Assembly: GCA_022450045.1 (NCBI GenBank)
Contig: JAKURD010000012.1
Location: 1-64,000, forward strand
Direction of reading: 5' to 3'
Source of the DNA: Gracilimonas sp.
Lineage (GTDB): Bacteria; Bacteroidota; Rhodothermia; Balneolales; Balneolaceae
Length of the DNA stretch: 64,000 bases
A program made the translations under genes and the position numbers. Every line of letters starts with the position of its first letter. Positions within the stretch are counted from its first letter, which is position 1. Below are positions 51,714 to 60,438 of the stretch, piece by piece. The notes below the pieces were generated by a model that had not been told where the DNA came from, did not search any database, and saw only the letters and a program-made list of their open reading frames with translations.

Positions 51714-52844
51714 ATGACAAAGTCACTTAAATTATTTGAAGAAGCAGACCTGGGATCAATAACATTACAAAATCGTGTGGTTATGGCTCCTATGACCCGC
51801 AGCCGTGCTACCGCCGATCATGTTCCCACCGATATCATGGCAACCTATTATGGGCAGCGTTCTAATGCCGGACTTATTATTACGGAAGGAACTGCCCCTT
51901 CTCCGAATGGAGTTGGATACCCCAGAATTCCCGGTATTTATAATGATGAGCAACGTGAAGCCTGGAAACCGATAGCAGATAATGTTCGTCAAAATGGCGG
52001 AAAAATATTCATGCAATTAATGCACACCGGACGTATCTCCCATGAACTGAATATGCCTGATGATGCAAAGATCCTGGCGCCAAGTGCGGTACCTTTCACC
52101 GACGATCAGATGTACACCGATCAGAAAGGCCCACAAGACTATCCCGTTCCTGAGAAGATGACGGAAGCCGAAATACAGTCAACCATTCAGGAACATGTTG
52201 ATGCAGCTAAGCGTGCAATTGAAGCCGGTTTTGATGGCGTCGAGATACACGGAGCCAATGGATATCTGATCGAACAATTTTTAGCTCCCAACACCAATAC
52301 ACGAGACGACAACTACGGCGGATCCATCGAAAACAGGAATCGTTTTGCCATTGAAGTTTCAAAAGCTGTAGTTGATGCCATAGGCAAAGAAAAAACCGGG
52401 ATCCGGCTTTCTCCTTATGGTGTATTTAGTGGCATTAAGCCTCACGATAACATCGACGAACAGTACATTGAACTTACCAAAGCCCTTAACGATCTTGGAT
52501 TACTATACATCCATATTGTTGATCACTCCGCCATGGGCACACCGGAGGTTCCCGATTCCATCAAAATTGCGATCAAAGATCACTTCAGTGATGGAGCGAT
52601 TATTCTTTCAGGCGGATACAATGATGCAGAAGAAGCAAGCAAAGACCTTGAAAATGAGAATGGACATTTGATTGCATTTGGACGGCCGTTCATTTCAAAT
52701 CCGGATCTTGTGAACCGCTTGAAAAATGACATTTCCCTGGCTGATCCCGATCATGACACCTTCTACACTCCGGGTGCTGAAGGTTACATCGATTACCCAA
52801 CAGCTGATGAATCACAAACTCTAAATACCGTGAATTCGATATAA
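51714..52844 (+). CDS. Old Yellow Enzyme family alkene reductase
   Basis: A 376-residue FMN-dependent ene-reductase of the NemA/OYE type. Motifs are LQNRVVMAPMTRSRA near 16, LMHTGRISH, the catalytic HGANGYLIEQFL (His/Asn pair), and FGRPFISNPDL at the phosphate site. I start it at ATG 51714 (MTKSLKLFEE), which is the usual family start; the ATG at 51648 would add 22 unrelated residues. It is monocistronic. Confidence 0.92.
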   Translation: MTKSLKLFEEADLGSITLQNRVVMAPMTRSRATADHVPTDIMATYYGQRSNAGLIITEGTAPSPNGVGYPRIPGIYNDEQREAWKPIADNVRQNGGKIFMQLMHTGRISHELNMPDDAKILAPSAVPFTDDQMYTDQKGPQDYPVPEKMTEAEIQSTIQEHVDAAKRAIEAGFDGVEIHGANGYLIEQFLAPNTNTRDDNYGGSIENRNRFAIEVSKAVVDAIGKEKTGIRLSPYGVFSGIKPHDNIDEQYIELTKALNDLGLLYIHIVDHSAMGTPEVPDSIKIAIKDHFSDGAIILSGGYNDAEEASKDLENENGHLIAFGRPFISNPDLVNRLKNDISLADPDHDTFYTPGAEGYIDYPTADESQTLNTVNSI

Positions 52845-53196
52845 AGAATTTTAAAAAGGCTATGAGATCCATCTGACGGATTACCCGTCTGGTGGATGGG
52901 CCTGAATGAGTATGTAAGCTGAATTAAAATGATCAAACCGAGAGAGGTAGATTAAACAGCCACGAACTTGATCTGATGGAAACCCCATTTGATTGATGGT
53001 GCAGGCGCAGGATGCTGGATTAGGCTAAGGAAAAGACGCAGGTGCCCAAATCAGTCAATTGGTCAGATGGACTTAGAGCCATCAGACCGTGCCTCAAAGG
53101 CTTTAACGAGGATAATTATCTCGAACTGGCGTTAAATAAGATCTTTAGAAGTTGAGCCCGATTCTCTCACGGAGTTTCAGGCTTTATTATTTTTGC
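52845..53196. repeat. Repeat-rich gap with hairpins
   Basis: No gene is seen. At 52868-52898, CCATCTGACGG...CCGTC...GGATGG forms a hairpin just after the OYE gene. At 53061-53088, GGTCAGATGG/CCATCAGACC with loop ACTTAGAG is the inverted counterpart of 24184-24215. At 53116-53137, TTATCTCGAACTGGCGTTAA is a degenerate MITE-like end (compare 35619-35640, reverse). Confidence 0.6.
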
Positions 53197-53979
53197 TCAG
53201 GCTTCCTGATCTTCCAATTTTGAGGTAGGCTCAAAATATTCCTGAATGTTATCACGAAGCTTAAGTGCCAGTTCTTTGCGATCAGACGACTGTTCTGTAC
53301 GCTCCCCGAATTTTATCTTACAATCGATCTGTGTGGTTTGGGCGAGTTTCATCAAATGTTCGAGAAACCCGTCTCTGGCTCCAAAAAAACAAACGCTGTC
53401 ACGGGCATGCTGATCTCCGGGGCCGGTTCTGTAACTGATGGATGCAGTATGCACCGGCACTTTTTGTTTAGCAGGAAATTGAAGTAAAGAGGCATGAAAA
53501 GGTAAAATACCTTCTCCACCCGATGAGGTAGCTTCCGGGAAAAAGACCACTCCCTGATACTCATTCATAAACTCCGACAATTTTTTATTTACCCTTTTCA
53601 CATCGGTCTTGCGCTTACGGTCTACAAATATCACCCCAACAGAATGTACCATAAAACCCAACACCGGCCAGTTGCGAACGGCTTTCTTGGCCACAAAAGT
53701 GCATCTCAGGCTCAGGTAAAGAGGGATAATATCCAGATAACTTAAATGATTGGAAACCAGGAAGAAGGGAGCAGCCGGGGGTGACCCCTGGATCTTAACA
53801 TCCATATTAAAAATAAGAGCAGTGCCTTGTGACCAGGTACGCATAAATAGATTTCGCCAGGGCTCATATCTCCGCCTGAAGATCCTGAGAATGGCCAATC
53901 CAACAGCATAAATGGCATAGGTAGAAAGGGTAAATATCAGCAGCAGGGTAAGCTTTATAATACCTCGGATCTTACTCAT
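53197..53979 (-). CDS. Lysophospholipid/lyso-amino-acid-lipid acyltransferase (OlsA/PlsC-like)
   Basis: A 260-residue 1-acyl-glycerol-phosphate-acyltransferase-fold protein. It has an N-terminal membrane helix, the catalytic NHLSYLD (HxxxxD) near residue 72, and FPEATSSGG near 140, where typical PlsC has FPEGTRS; loss of the Gly and Arg is common in OlsA-like members. It lies 27 bases downstream of an OlsB-like N-acyltransferase gene, so it probably adds the second acyl group to an acyl-amino acid (ornithine or glycine lipid). Confidence 0.8.
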   Translation of the reverse strand: MSKIRGIIKLTLLLIFTLSTYAIYAVGLAILRIFRRRYEPWRNLFMRTWSQGTALIFNMDVKIQGSPPAAPFFLVSNHLSYLDIIPLYLSLRCTFVAKKAVRNWPVLGFMVHSVGVIFVDRKRKTDVKRVNKKLSEFMNEYQGVVFFPEATSSGGEGILPFHASLLQFPAKQKVPVHTASISYRTGPGDQHARDSVCFFGARDGFLEHLMKLAQTTQIDCKIKFGERTEQSSDRKELALKLRDNIQEYFEPTSKLEDQEA

Positions 53980-54006
53980 CGTTTTCCTGCTGAAATTTAG
54001 TGTTTT

Positions 54007-54765
54007 TTACCAAAAAAACATCTTTCTGGTGCGGTCAGTGATATTCTCGATATCAAGAAATATCATCACATATAGAAGTTCGAGATCTTTATGATAAGCC
54101 GGTTTGCTGATGATATCACAACCAACACTCAGGTAGTTTTCAAGTAATGCGGGAGCTTTGAATTTCTTTTTCAAGGACCGCACTTTTTCCTCTTCATTTT
54201 GTTTGAAAGGAGGCTTAGCACTTACCTGATATTCTTTGTGGATCACTCCCTGGTCTTTAAGTTCGTTATAAATGGCCAATCCTTCTTCACGCGAAGTAGC
54301 AGGGATTCCCAGGCTGCCTAAGAGATATCTTTTGTCCAATGCTTGTAAGTAGCCCGCAAATCCTTTCCAAAGTAAGAAAAGAACACGTCCGCTTCTATGC
54401 TTTTCTTCTATACAAGCCCGGCCAACCTCGAAACTTTTGGAAAGCACTTCCTTGGGCAGGTCCTCTAAATTAAACAGGCTTTCTGAGTAAAATCCTTCAC
54501 CCGATACCGCTTGTTCATACGTCTGTAACCGATATGTTCCAACTATTTCACCGGTAGCATTTTCTTTGACAATGAGGTGATGACACTGAGCATCAAATTT
54601 ATCCTCATCAATGGTTTTTGAGGAATCAAACTCCCGTTCAAGTTCTTGATAAAAAACCCGATACCTCAAAGATAAAGCACCTTCAATTTCTTTTTCAGTC
54701 CGTGCAATGCTTACAGTATACCGATGATTGGAAATATCCGGCAAGATCTTTTTCTCTGCTTTCAA
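54007..54765 (-). CDS. OlsB/GlsB-like amino acid N-acyltransferase
   Basis: A 252-residue protein of the hemolysin/OlsB GNAT-like acyltransferase family. It has LRYRVFYQELE near 28, DKFDAQCHHLIV, GTYRLQTYEQA and FEVGRACIEEKHRSG near 115. Such enzymes transfer a 3-hydroxy fatty acyl group from acyl carrier protein to the amine of ornithine or glycine. Together with the OlsA-like partner downstream it suggests a phosphorus-free membrane lipid pathway. The amino acid used cannot be told from the sequence. Confidence 0.8.
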   Translation of the reverse strand: MKAEKKILPDISNHRYTVSIARTEKEIEGALSLRYRVFYQELEREFDSSKTIDEDKFDAQCHHLIVKENATGEIVGTYRLQTYEQAVSGEGFYSESLFNLEDLPKEVLSKSFEVGRACIEEKHRSGRVLFLLWKGFAGYLQALDKRYLLGSLGIPATSREEGLAIYNELKDQGVIHKEYQVSAKPPFKQNEEEKVRSLKKKFKAPALLENYLSVGCDIISKPAYHKDLELLYVMIFLDIENITDRTRKMFFW

Positions 54766-55066
54766 CTTTTATTCTGCTCTAATTTTTTTAAAAACTCTGT
54801 ATCAATTTTTGTTTAAGCCAACAATTCAGGGTATAAAAAAGATTCCGGTTATCAATTTTTTTAAACCAAGAAAATAATGCCTGATTTCTAAATATAGTCT
54901 CATAATTGCTCGAAAATATCACTAAATCCATTCATCATTTCAATAAAATATTCGGAAAAGCTAAATATTGGTACTCCCATTCAATTATCAGTATCATTGG
55001 CAGCATTCGGAACGGTTTTGGCAAAAGCCGTTTTTGCTTTTTTGTAATTACATAATACCTTAAACT
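54766..55066. other. AT-rich divergent region with terminator-like hairpin
   Basis: The AT-rich spacer between the OlsB-like gene and the MFS gene. At 55012-55043, ACGGTTTT/AAAAGCCGT with two T-runs forms a terminator-like hairpin 25 bases before the MFS start. It could be an attenuator or the end of a small RNA lying between 54780 and 55010. No reading frame is evident. Confidence 0.45.
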
Positions 55067-56278
55067 TTGAGCAGTACGGCAGAAAAATCACAACCTCGTT
55101 TACTCCGTGATGTAAACCTTTACATTATATTCGGCATCACGTTAACAGCGGTGATGGGAGTTTCCTCCATCGCTCCCGCCTTTCCTTCCATTGCCGATGC
55201 CATGCATGTTTCTGCTCAGCAGATCGGACTGCTCATCACCTTCTTTACCTTACCGGGAATTTTTATCACTCCGGTTCTTGGTATTCTGGCCGACCGGTTT
55301 GGGCGGAAGGTCGTATTAGTGCCATCTCTGATCCTATTTGGAATAGCCGGTACCGCCTGTGCATTTGCCACTTCATTTGAGCAAATGCTGTTCTTCCGGG
55401 CGCTTCAGGGGATGGGAAGTGCTTCTTTAGGAGCCCTGAATCTTACGCTGATCGGCGATCTTTACTCCGGAAATCAGCGCGCAACAGCCATGGGATATAA
55501 TGGAAGCGTGTTGAGTATAGGCACAGCATTTTATCCCGCAGTAGGTGGAGCACTGGCAGTGCTCGGCTGGCACTATCCTTTCTTTTTAAGTCTATTAGCT
55601 ATTCCGGTCGGACTTTTTGTGCTTACCCATCTTGAAAAAACAGGATCGGACGGTGGACTCAACATGACTGAGATCTTTTCAAATGTTGCATCGTCACTGA
55701 TCTCTAAAAAAGTGATCCCGCTCTTTGTGGGAATCTTCCTGACCTTCATTATGCTTTATGGCGGATACATCACTTTTTTCACCATTCTTTTGGATGAAAA
55801 ATTCGAACAGAACTCATTGTGGATCGGGATCATATTATCCGGCTCTTCTTTTATGACTGCATACGCTTCCTCCCAGCTGGGGAAATTGACCAAACGATTT
55901 TCCGAGGTCAACCTGATCCGCACCGCCGCCATCTTGTACTTATCCATTTTTCTGATGCTTCCCCTCGTTGAAAACATTTGGTGGTTCATCATACCCGTGA
56001 TCATTTTTGGAGCTGCCCAAGGGATCAATATCCCAAGCATCCTCAATCTCCTCACCGGGTATGCAGATAAGGAATATCGGGCTGCCTTCCTTTCCGTGAA
56101 CTGGGTAGTGATGCGAACCGGTCAGGCACTCGGACCTTATATACTGGGACTTGTATATGCAGGTATCAGCCTCAATGCCACATTCTACGCTGCAGCCATT
56201 GCAGCGGGATTATTTATGATCTCATCCTTCTTCTTCATGAAGAAAGAATGGTATGCCTTTGAGGAAACAGTTTTATAA
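55067..56278 (+). CDS. MFS transporter (drug/efflux type)
   Basis: A 403-residue, 12-helix major facilitator protein. It starts at TTG 55067 (MSSTAEKSQPRL); the next Met would remove the first helix. The family loop motif A is LADRFGRKVVLVPS near 85, and GMGSASLGALNLTLIGDL follows near 120. It has the look of an H+-driven exporter for a small hydrophobic compound; the substrate is unknown. A terminator-like hairpin lies just upstream of the start. The next genes begin a separate secreted cassette. Confidence 0.87.
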   Translation: MSSTAEKSQPRLLRDVNLYIIFGITLTAVMGVSSIAPAFPSIADAMHVSAQQIGLLITFFTLPGIFITPVLGILADRFGRKVVLVPSLILFGIAGTACAFATSFEQMLFFRALQGMGSASLGALNLTLIGDLYSGNQRATAMGYNGSVLSIGTAFYPAVGGALAVLGWHYPFFLSLLAIPVGLFVLTHLEKTGSDGGLNMTEIFSNVASSLISKKVIPLFVGIFLTFIMLYGGYITFFTILLDEKFEQNSLWIGIILSGSSFMTAYASSQLGKLTKRFSEVNLIRTAAILYLSIFLMLPLVENIWWFIIPVIIFGAAQGINIPSILNLLTGYADKEYRAAFLSVNWVVMRTGQALGPYILGLVYAGISLNATFYAAAIAAGLFMISSFFFMKKEWYAFEETVL

Positions 56279-56441
56279 AAATTCCTGCCTTCCTTTACTT
56301 TTCAAATACAGCTCTCTTTTATTTTAACCACTGATTAAAGCCGTTTTACGCTACTTGTGTCATGGTCGGGTTATTTTTTGTAACACATACTGTTCTTATT
56401 TCTCTTAGTAGAGAAGGGATACTAATTTCGGATTATAATTT

Positions 56442-56708
56442 ATGAGAAAACTTGAGAAGTTTACAAGATATAAGATAGCGTTGTTCTGCGGGGTGTTGAT
56501 AGCATTTTTGATAAGCTTTCCTATACAATCAACGGCTCAGGTTATAATTAAAGAAAAGTTAGAGCTGACTGACAGTAACAAGAGCATACTCGGCAAGGCC
56601 TCGGTGCAAAACGAAGAGTACAGTTGTTGCTATTTGCACGTTGGTGGCCAGTATTCATTAAGAATTGGTGGTTTGCCGGTGGTTATCAATTATGGGAAGA
56701 AGGAATAG
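56442..56708 (+). CDS. Signal peptide and N-terminus of secreted protein (out of frame with the rest)
   Basis: An 88-residue frame with a clear signal peptide (basic start, then IALFCGVLIAFLISFP, cleavage after STAQ). The following YLHVGGQYSLRIGGLPVVINYG is well-formed beta sequence, but the frame stops at 56708. The next frame (from 56624) continues with EEGIGFVSSNLYRGK. The best reading is that both belong to one gene separated by a one-base deletion at about 56690-56705. No slippery heptamer is present. Together they make one secreted protein of about 860 residues. Confidence 0.6.
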   Translation: MRKLEKFTRYKIALFCGVLIAFLISFPIQSTAQVIIKEKLELTDSNKSILGKASVQNEEYSCCYLHVGGQYSLRIGGLPVVINYGKKE

Positions 56709-59047
56709 GATTTGTAAGCAGTAATTTATACCGGGGCAAAATAATTGATTTAGGGGTATTCCCGCAGTGGAAGCATTTCAGTTTTTATTTATACGATCCT
56801 GAAAAGGATAGAAGGTCCGATCATCTAAATGTCACATATTATCCTGAATCAGAAGACTCCTCCCTTGCCAAAATGCCGCCTCCCGTTGCCTTAGATTTTT
56901 TTGGTGACCCGTTTACTCCAAGCGGGGAAGTAACTATCAGGGAAGATGGATTTATGAGATTAGATATGAGGGGAGGCAGTATAGGGAGTAAAGATCTTTA
57001 TATAGATATGCCAAGAGACAGCCTGATAAAGGCAGAAATTAAGGAAATTGATATAATAGAGCATGTTGATGTAGGAGTTGTCAGAGCTGGTGAAGTATAT
57101 CGGTTTTACATTACTTCAGAATTCCCGATGGTTTCTGGCCAGAAGCTATATCCAAAGTATAAATATTGGAACAATTATGATAGAATTGCGGAACTTAGAT
57201 TTGATGATTGGACCGATCTTCGTTTTGATGATCTCACCGTATTTATTGAAGTAGTCGAACATCCCAAAACACCTCGATATATCAGATTGAGATCAAGTCC
57301 AAGTGAAGTGCTTCCGGATTATGATAAACAGGTATCTTTTAGCTTGGAAAGAATAAATAAAGACTATACAGCAGAAGATTTCCCCAAGGATCAAAAGTTT
57401 GATGTTCAGATGGATGAGTCAAAAGAACAATTTGCTACACTGCACGATCCCGAAACCGGACAAAGGGGAACCAGTCTAAAGGAGGTTTCGGGGAATTTTC
57501 ATATGGACATCCATACATATGAAGAAATAGAAGGATTTACAGGCAATATTAACGTCGAAGCTTCTACTAAAGTTTTAGGCCCTGTTGTAAAAGAGAAAGT
57601 TGAAATTTCCGGGGACTGGGATGTGGAAATTGTAAACAAAAAAATGTTTTTAGACTTTAGTCCCAATCCGGTGGGTAAAGGAGACACAGCATTAGCACGG
57701 CCATACTTGATATATGCGAATGGAATTCAACAATATCTTCCTGCTAATTATCCTTTAGCGTATGCCAGTGTGGCAAATGCCTCAAAACCCCTGGGTACAT
57801 TACGGAATGTTGCAACCGGTGAAACCTCTGATCGCTTGTACAATATGCCCCAGGGCGTTCAGTTTGTAACCCGCTCAGATATTCCTCAGGATACTGCCGC
57901 AGCGCGCATGGTGGTGAGCGCATATGTAGACAAAGAAATACCGTCAGAAATTAACGGAATGTCTTTATCAAGCCAGTCTATAAGTGAAAGCAGAGCGATT
58001 TTGAATAACATTGAGCCGGCAGAAAAGGAACTGATGGAGCAACAGTTTCTTGAGAGGATAGAGAGTGAAAGTGTAAGTAATAGTATAAATCAAGGTCAAA
58101 ACCTGGAAGCCAATTCCATTGGTATAATGAGTCACAATTCAGATCAGGATTATCTTTATGGATATGGAAATTTATTGATAACAGATAAAACGTGTGACGA
58201 GGAGATCAGCCCATGTACAACTGAGGATCAAAATCCTCAAGAACTAAATATGGATGTTTTTGAAACATACTCAGAGGAGGATGTTTTCACCGGAAAAAGC
58301 GTAAAAAGTGAAGAGCAATTCACAACAGAAGTTAAAGGCTGTTCGTATCGTCTTGATCCCAATAAAATTCCCGGATATACATCACAACGTTTAGGGGTGA
58401 CATTTCCACTAATCACGGTGCCGATTGAGCGTGATCCTGGAGAACCCTATTATGTACCCTTTTCCGATATGGAAATTGAAATCTGTTTATTAGAAAGTAT
58501 GGAGAAATGGTTATTTAATATTGATAATTTGAGAATACCACTTTTTAGTTCCTATTGTTCACAACATGAATATCTTAATCTTGAAGATGGCAATAATACA
58601 GCTCTATTAACCAATCACATTAATAGTTATGAAGAATATCTAACCGTTGTAGAAGATATTGAGTATTGGGAAAAAGGCTCTTATAGTCAGCTTGGGGAAA
58701 AACCTAATAAATATGTTTTTGAAGCAGGAATAAAGATTCACGAAGACTATCATTTAAATCAATTAATAAACTCGCTTAATAAAAGGTTGAATGACGCTTT
58801 CAAAAAAATAAGGACACTTCATTACGAAAAAAATGATTTTCAATGTCCGATTGACGTAAGAGAATCAGCAACATTTCAAATAAATCAAATTCTATCAGAC
58901 GCTTATAATGCTGCTACCTCAAAACAATTGAATTTGGAAGAAATGAAACAAAATGAGATAAAAGCTGATGATTACTCTTCATCTAAGTATGAAGAGATAT
59001 TAACGAACATTCAAAATTGGGCTAAAAAACAACCTTGGTTCCAGTAA
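56624..59047 (+). CDS. Large secreted protein with HExxH motif (candidate metallopeptidase)
   Basis: 807 residues as read. The first 28 (Trp-rich) overlap the previous frame and are probably not the true N-terminus. The body is beta-rich, acidic and of no recognised family; repeated-looking segments lie near 60-330. Near the C-terminus IHEDYHLNQL gives HExxH at 706-710, and about 72 residues later NEIKADDYS offers a Glu for an ExxxD-type third ligand. This is the arrangement of gluzincin-like metallopeptidases, so a zinc protease is a reasonable guess. There is no type IX tail. Two alpha-helical secreted proteins follow. Confidence 0.6.
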   Translation: MLLFARWWPVFIKNWWFAGGYQLWEEGIGFVSSNLYRGKIIDLGVFPQWKHFSFYLYDPEKDRRSDHLNVTYYPESEDSSLAKMPPPVALDFFGDPFTPSGEVTIREDGFMRLDMRGGSIGSKDLYIDMPRDSLIKAEIKEIDIIEHVDVGVVRAGEVYRFYITSEFPMVSGQKLYPKYKYWNNYDRIAELRFDDWTDLRFDDLTVFIEVVEHPKTPRYIRLRSSPSEVLPDYDKQVSFSLERINKDYTAEDFPKDQKFDVQMDESKEQFATLHDPETGQRGTSLKEVSGNFHMDIHTYEEIEGFTGNINVEASTKVLGPVVKEKVEISGDWDVEIVNKKMFLDFSPNPVGKGDTALARPYLIYANGIQQYLPANYPLAYASVANASKPLGTLRNVATGETSDRLYNMPQGVQFVTRSDIPQDTAAARMVVSAYVDKEIPSEINGMSLSSQSISESRAILNNIEPAEKELMEQQFLERIESESVSNSINQGQNLEANSIGIMSHNSDQDYLYGYGNLLITDKTCDEEISPCTTEDQNPQELNMDVFETYSEEDVFTGKSVKSEEQFTTEVKGCSYRLDPNKIPGYTSQRLGVTFPLITVPIERDPGEPYYVPFSDMEIEICLLESMEKWLFNIDNLRIPLFSSYCSQHEYLNLEDGNNTALLTNHINSYEEYLTVVEDIEYWEKGSYSQLGEKPNKYVFEAGIKIHEDYHLNQLINSLNKRLNDAFKKIRTLHYEKNDFQCPIDVRESATFQINQILSDAYNAATSKQLNLEEMKQNEIKADDYSSSKYEEILTNIQNWAKKQPWFQ

Positions 59048-59063
59048 ATTTAAGGGGATTTTT

Positions 59064-60329
59064 ATGATGCTTAAACCAAAAAAATATTTCTTGTTATCCT
59101 TAATTTTTTTAGGGGCAGGAATACAAAATTCATTTAGTCAGTCTTTGTGGGATATTACTCCTAATTCAAAGAATTACGCTTCGGTAGCAAACGATACAAG
59201 TTTGGCCAATTTAAAGAAACAAGTCGAAAATAAAGAATGGTTTGTTTCTGAGGACGCCTTGATTTTGTTAGCATATCACTATGGTAGTCAACAGAAAGAA
59301 TTTATTATTGAGAATTTAGAAAAACCTCCAAAAGACACATCTGAATATCTCTATTGGGATAAGTATTATTTCTACAATTTAATGAGAGGGTATTTAGGAG
59401 TAGAAGAAGCAATTGCAGCTATGGACTCAGTGGCGGAGTTCGCACCAGATGGAAAAATAAAAATCAGGGCAATTTCCTCTTTGGCTGAGGCAGGTGTTTA
59501 TAAACATTTTGAAAAAGTAAGAGAAGCATTTATTGAGGGTAAGAGCAACTATTTTTTACTCTTAAAAGCTTACCGCAATTCCCCTTATCAAGATGAGATA
59601 GGGAATTATTTAGAGATCATTATCCAAGATTCCACAATTTTTACCGCATTACAAGCCGCATCTTTGTATTCTGAATTTGATAAAATGAAAACTGTTGAGC
59701 TTTTAGAAAACAGATTTTACCATTCAGAAGGAAAAAATAGAAAGGCCTTTTATGACAGATTAGGTATTCTAAATTCTGAGGGGCAATTTAATAGAACAGT
59801 TTGGGCATTGGAAAATGAAACTGAGGAACATTTAATTGTTCAATATATTCCTGCTTTTAAATGGATTGAGGAAGGTAAAGTTTCGCAATCTTACATTAGG
59901 CCATCTTTCGTGCTTTTTTTAAAAAAATTATTCGAAAATTCAGAATCGGAACTGATACGCGGCCATATTAAAAATGGTTTTTTGAAGACTTATAAGCCAC
60001 TGCCTCCTGATCTTTCCACTAGTGAATTAAGCATGCTTGATAGTTTAATTACAATAAAACACCAAATTGCATCTGATACCTATAAATGGCTTGGAGATGA
60101 GGGTTTTGTTAAAGAACTGGATAATCGACTTCAGAATGCACGTCAGCATTTGGATCGAAATAATTATGAAAATGCTGCCAGACAGATTTCTAATTTTATT
60201 GATCGAGTTAAAAAAGTATATGAAGAAAGACAGATTGACAATAACAGTCCTCGGTATGTCACAAAAAATGGATATAAGTTTTTGTTTTACAATGCAATAT
60301 ATTTATTAGAAAGATTATCTAATGAATGA
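59064..60329 (+). CDS. Secreted alpha-helical protein with FIMAH-like C-terminus (paralogue 1)
   Basis: A 421-residue protein with signal peptide (KKYFLLSLIFLGAGIQNSFSQ). Residues 40-330 look like HEAT-type alpha-alpha repeats (AISSLAEAGVYKHFEKVREAF and so on). The last 85 residues (YKWLGDEGFVKELDNRLQNA ... NYENAARQISNFIDRVKKVY ... GYKFLFYNAIYLLERL) form a domain shared with the next gene and resembling the FIMAH helical domain of extracellular proteins. It is 16 bases after the HExxH gene, so the two are cotranscribed. Function is unknown. Confidence 0.65.
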   Translation: MMLKPKKYFLLSLIFLGAGIQNSFSQSLWDITPNSKNYASVANDTSLANLKKQVENKEWFVSEDALILLAYHYGSQQKEFIIENLEKPPKDTSEYLYWDKYYFYNLMRGYLGVEEAIAAMDSVAEFAPDGKIKIRAISSLAEAGVYKHFEKVREAFIEGKSNYFLLLKAYRNSPYQDEIGNYLEIIIQDSTIFTALQAASLYSEFDKMKTVELLENRFYHSEGKNRKAFYDRLGILNSEGQFNRTVWALENETEEHLIVQYIPAFKWIEEGKVSQSYIRPSFVLFLKKLFENSESELIRGHIKNGFLKTYKPLPPDLSTSELSMLDSLITIKHQIASDTYKWLGDEGFVKELDNRLQNARQHLDRNNYENAARQISNFIDRVKKVYEERQIDNNSPRYVTKNGYKFLFYNAIYLLERLSNE

Positions 60330-60438
60330 TTTAAATAAATCTGTAGTGTATCGAGAGGAAATTGATAAGGCAATTTTAACAGGTGGCGGTTTACAGAGAG
60401 CTCATCCGAGACATTGTTAATAGAGCAGATATAGAACA

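Noticed and set aside
54766..55066. Metabolite riboswitch upstream of the MFS gene
   Set aside because: Only a terminator-like hairpin is seen; I could not recognise any known aptamer core.
60322..60420. Small frame of about 32 codons between the two helical paralogues
   Set aside because: It overlaps the end of the preceding gene, has no signal or motif, and looks like chance or a remnant.
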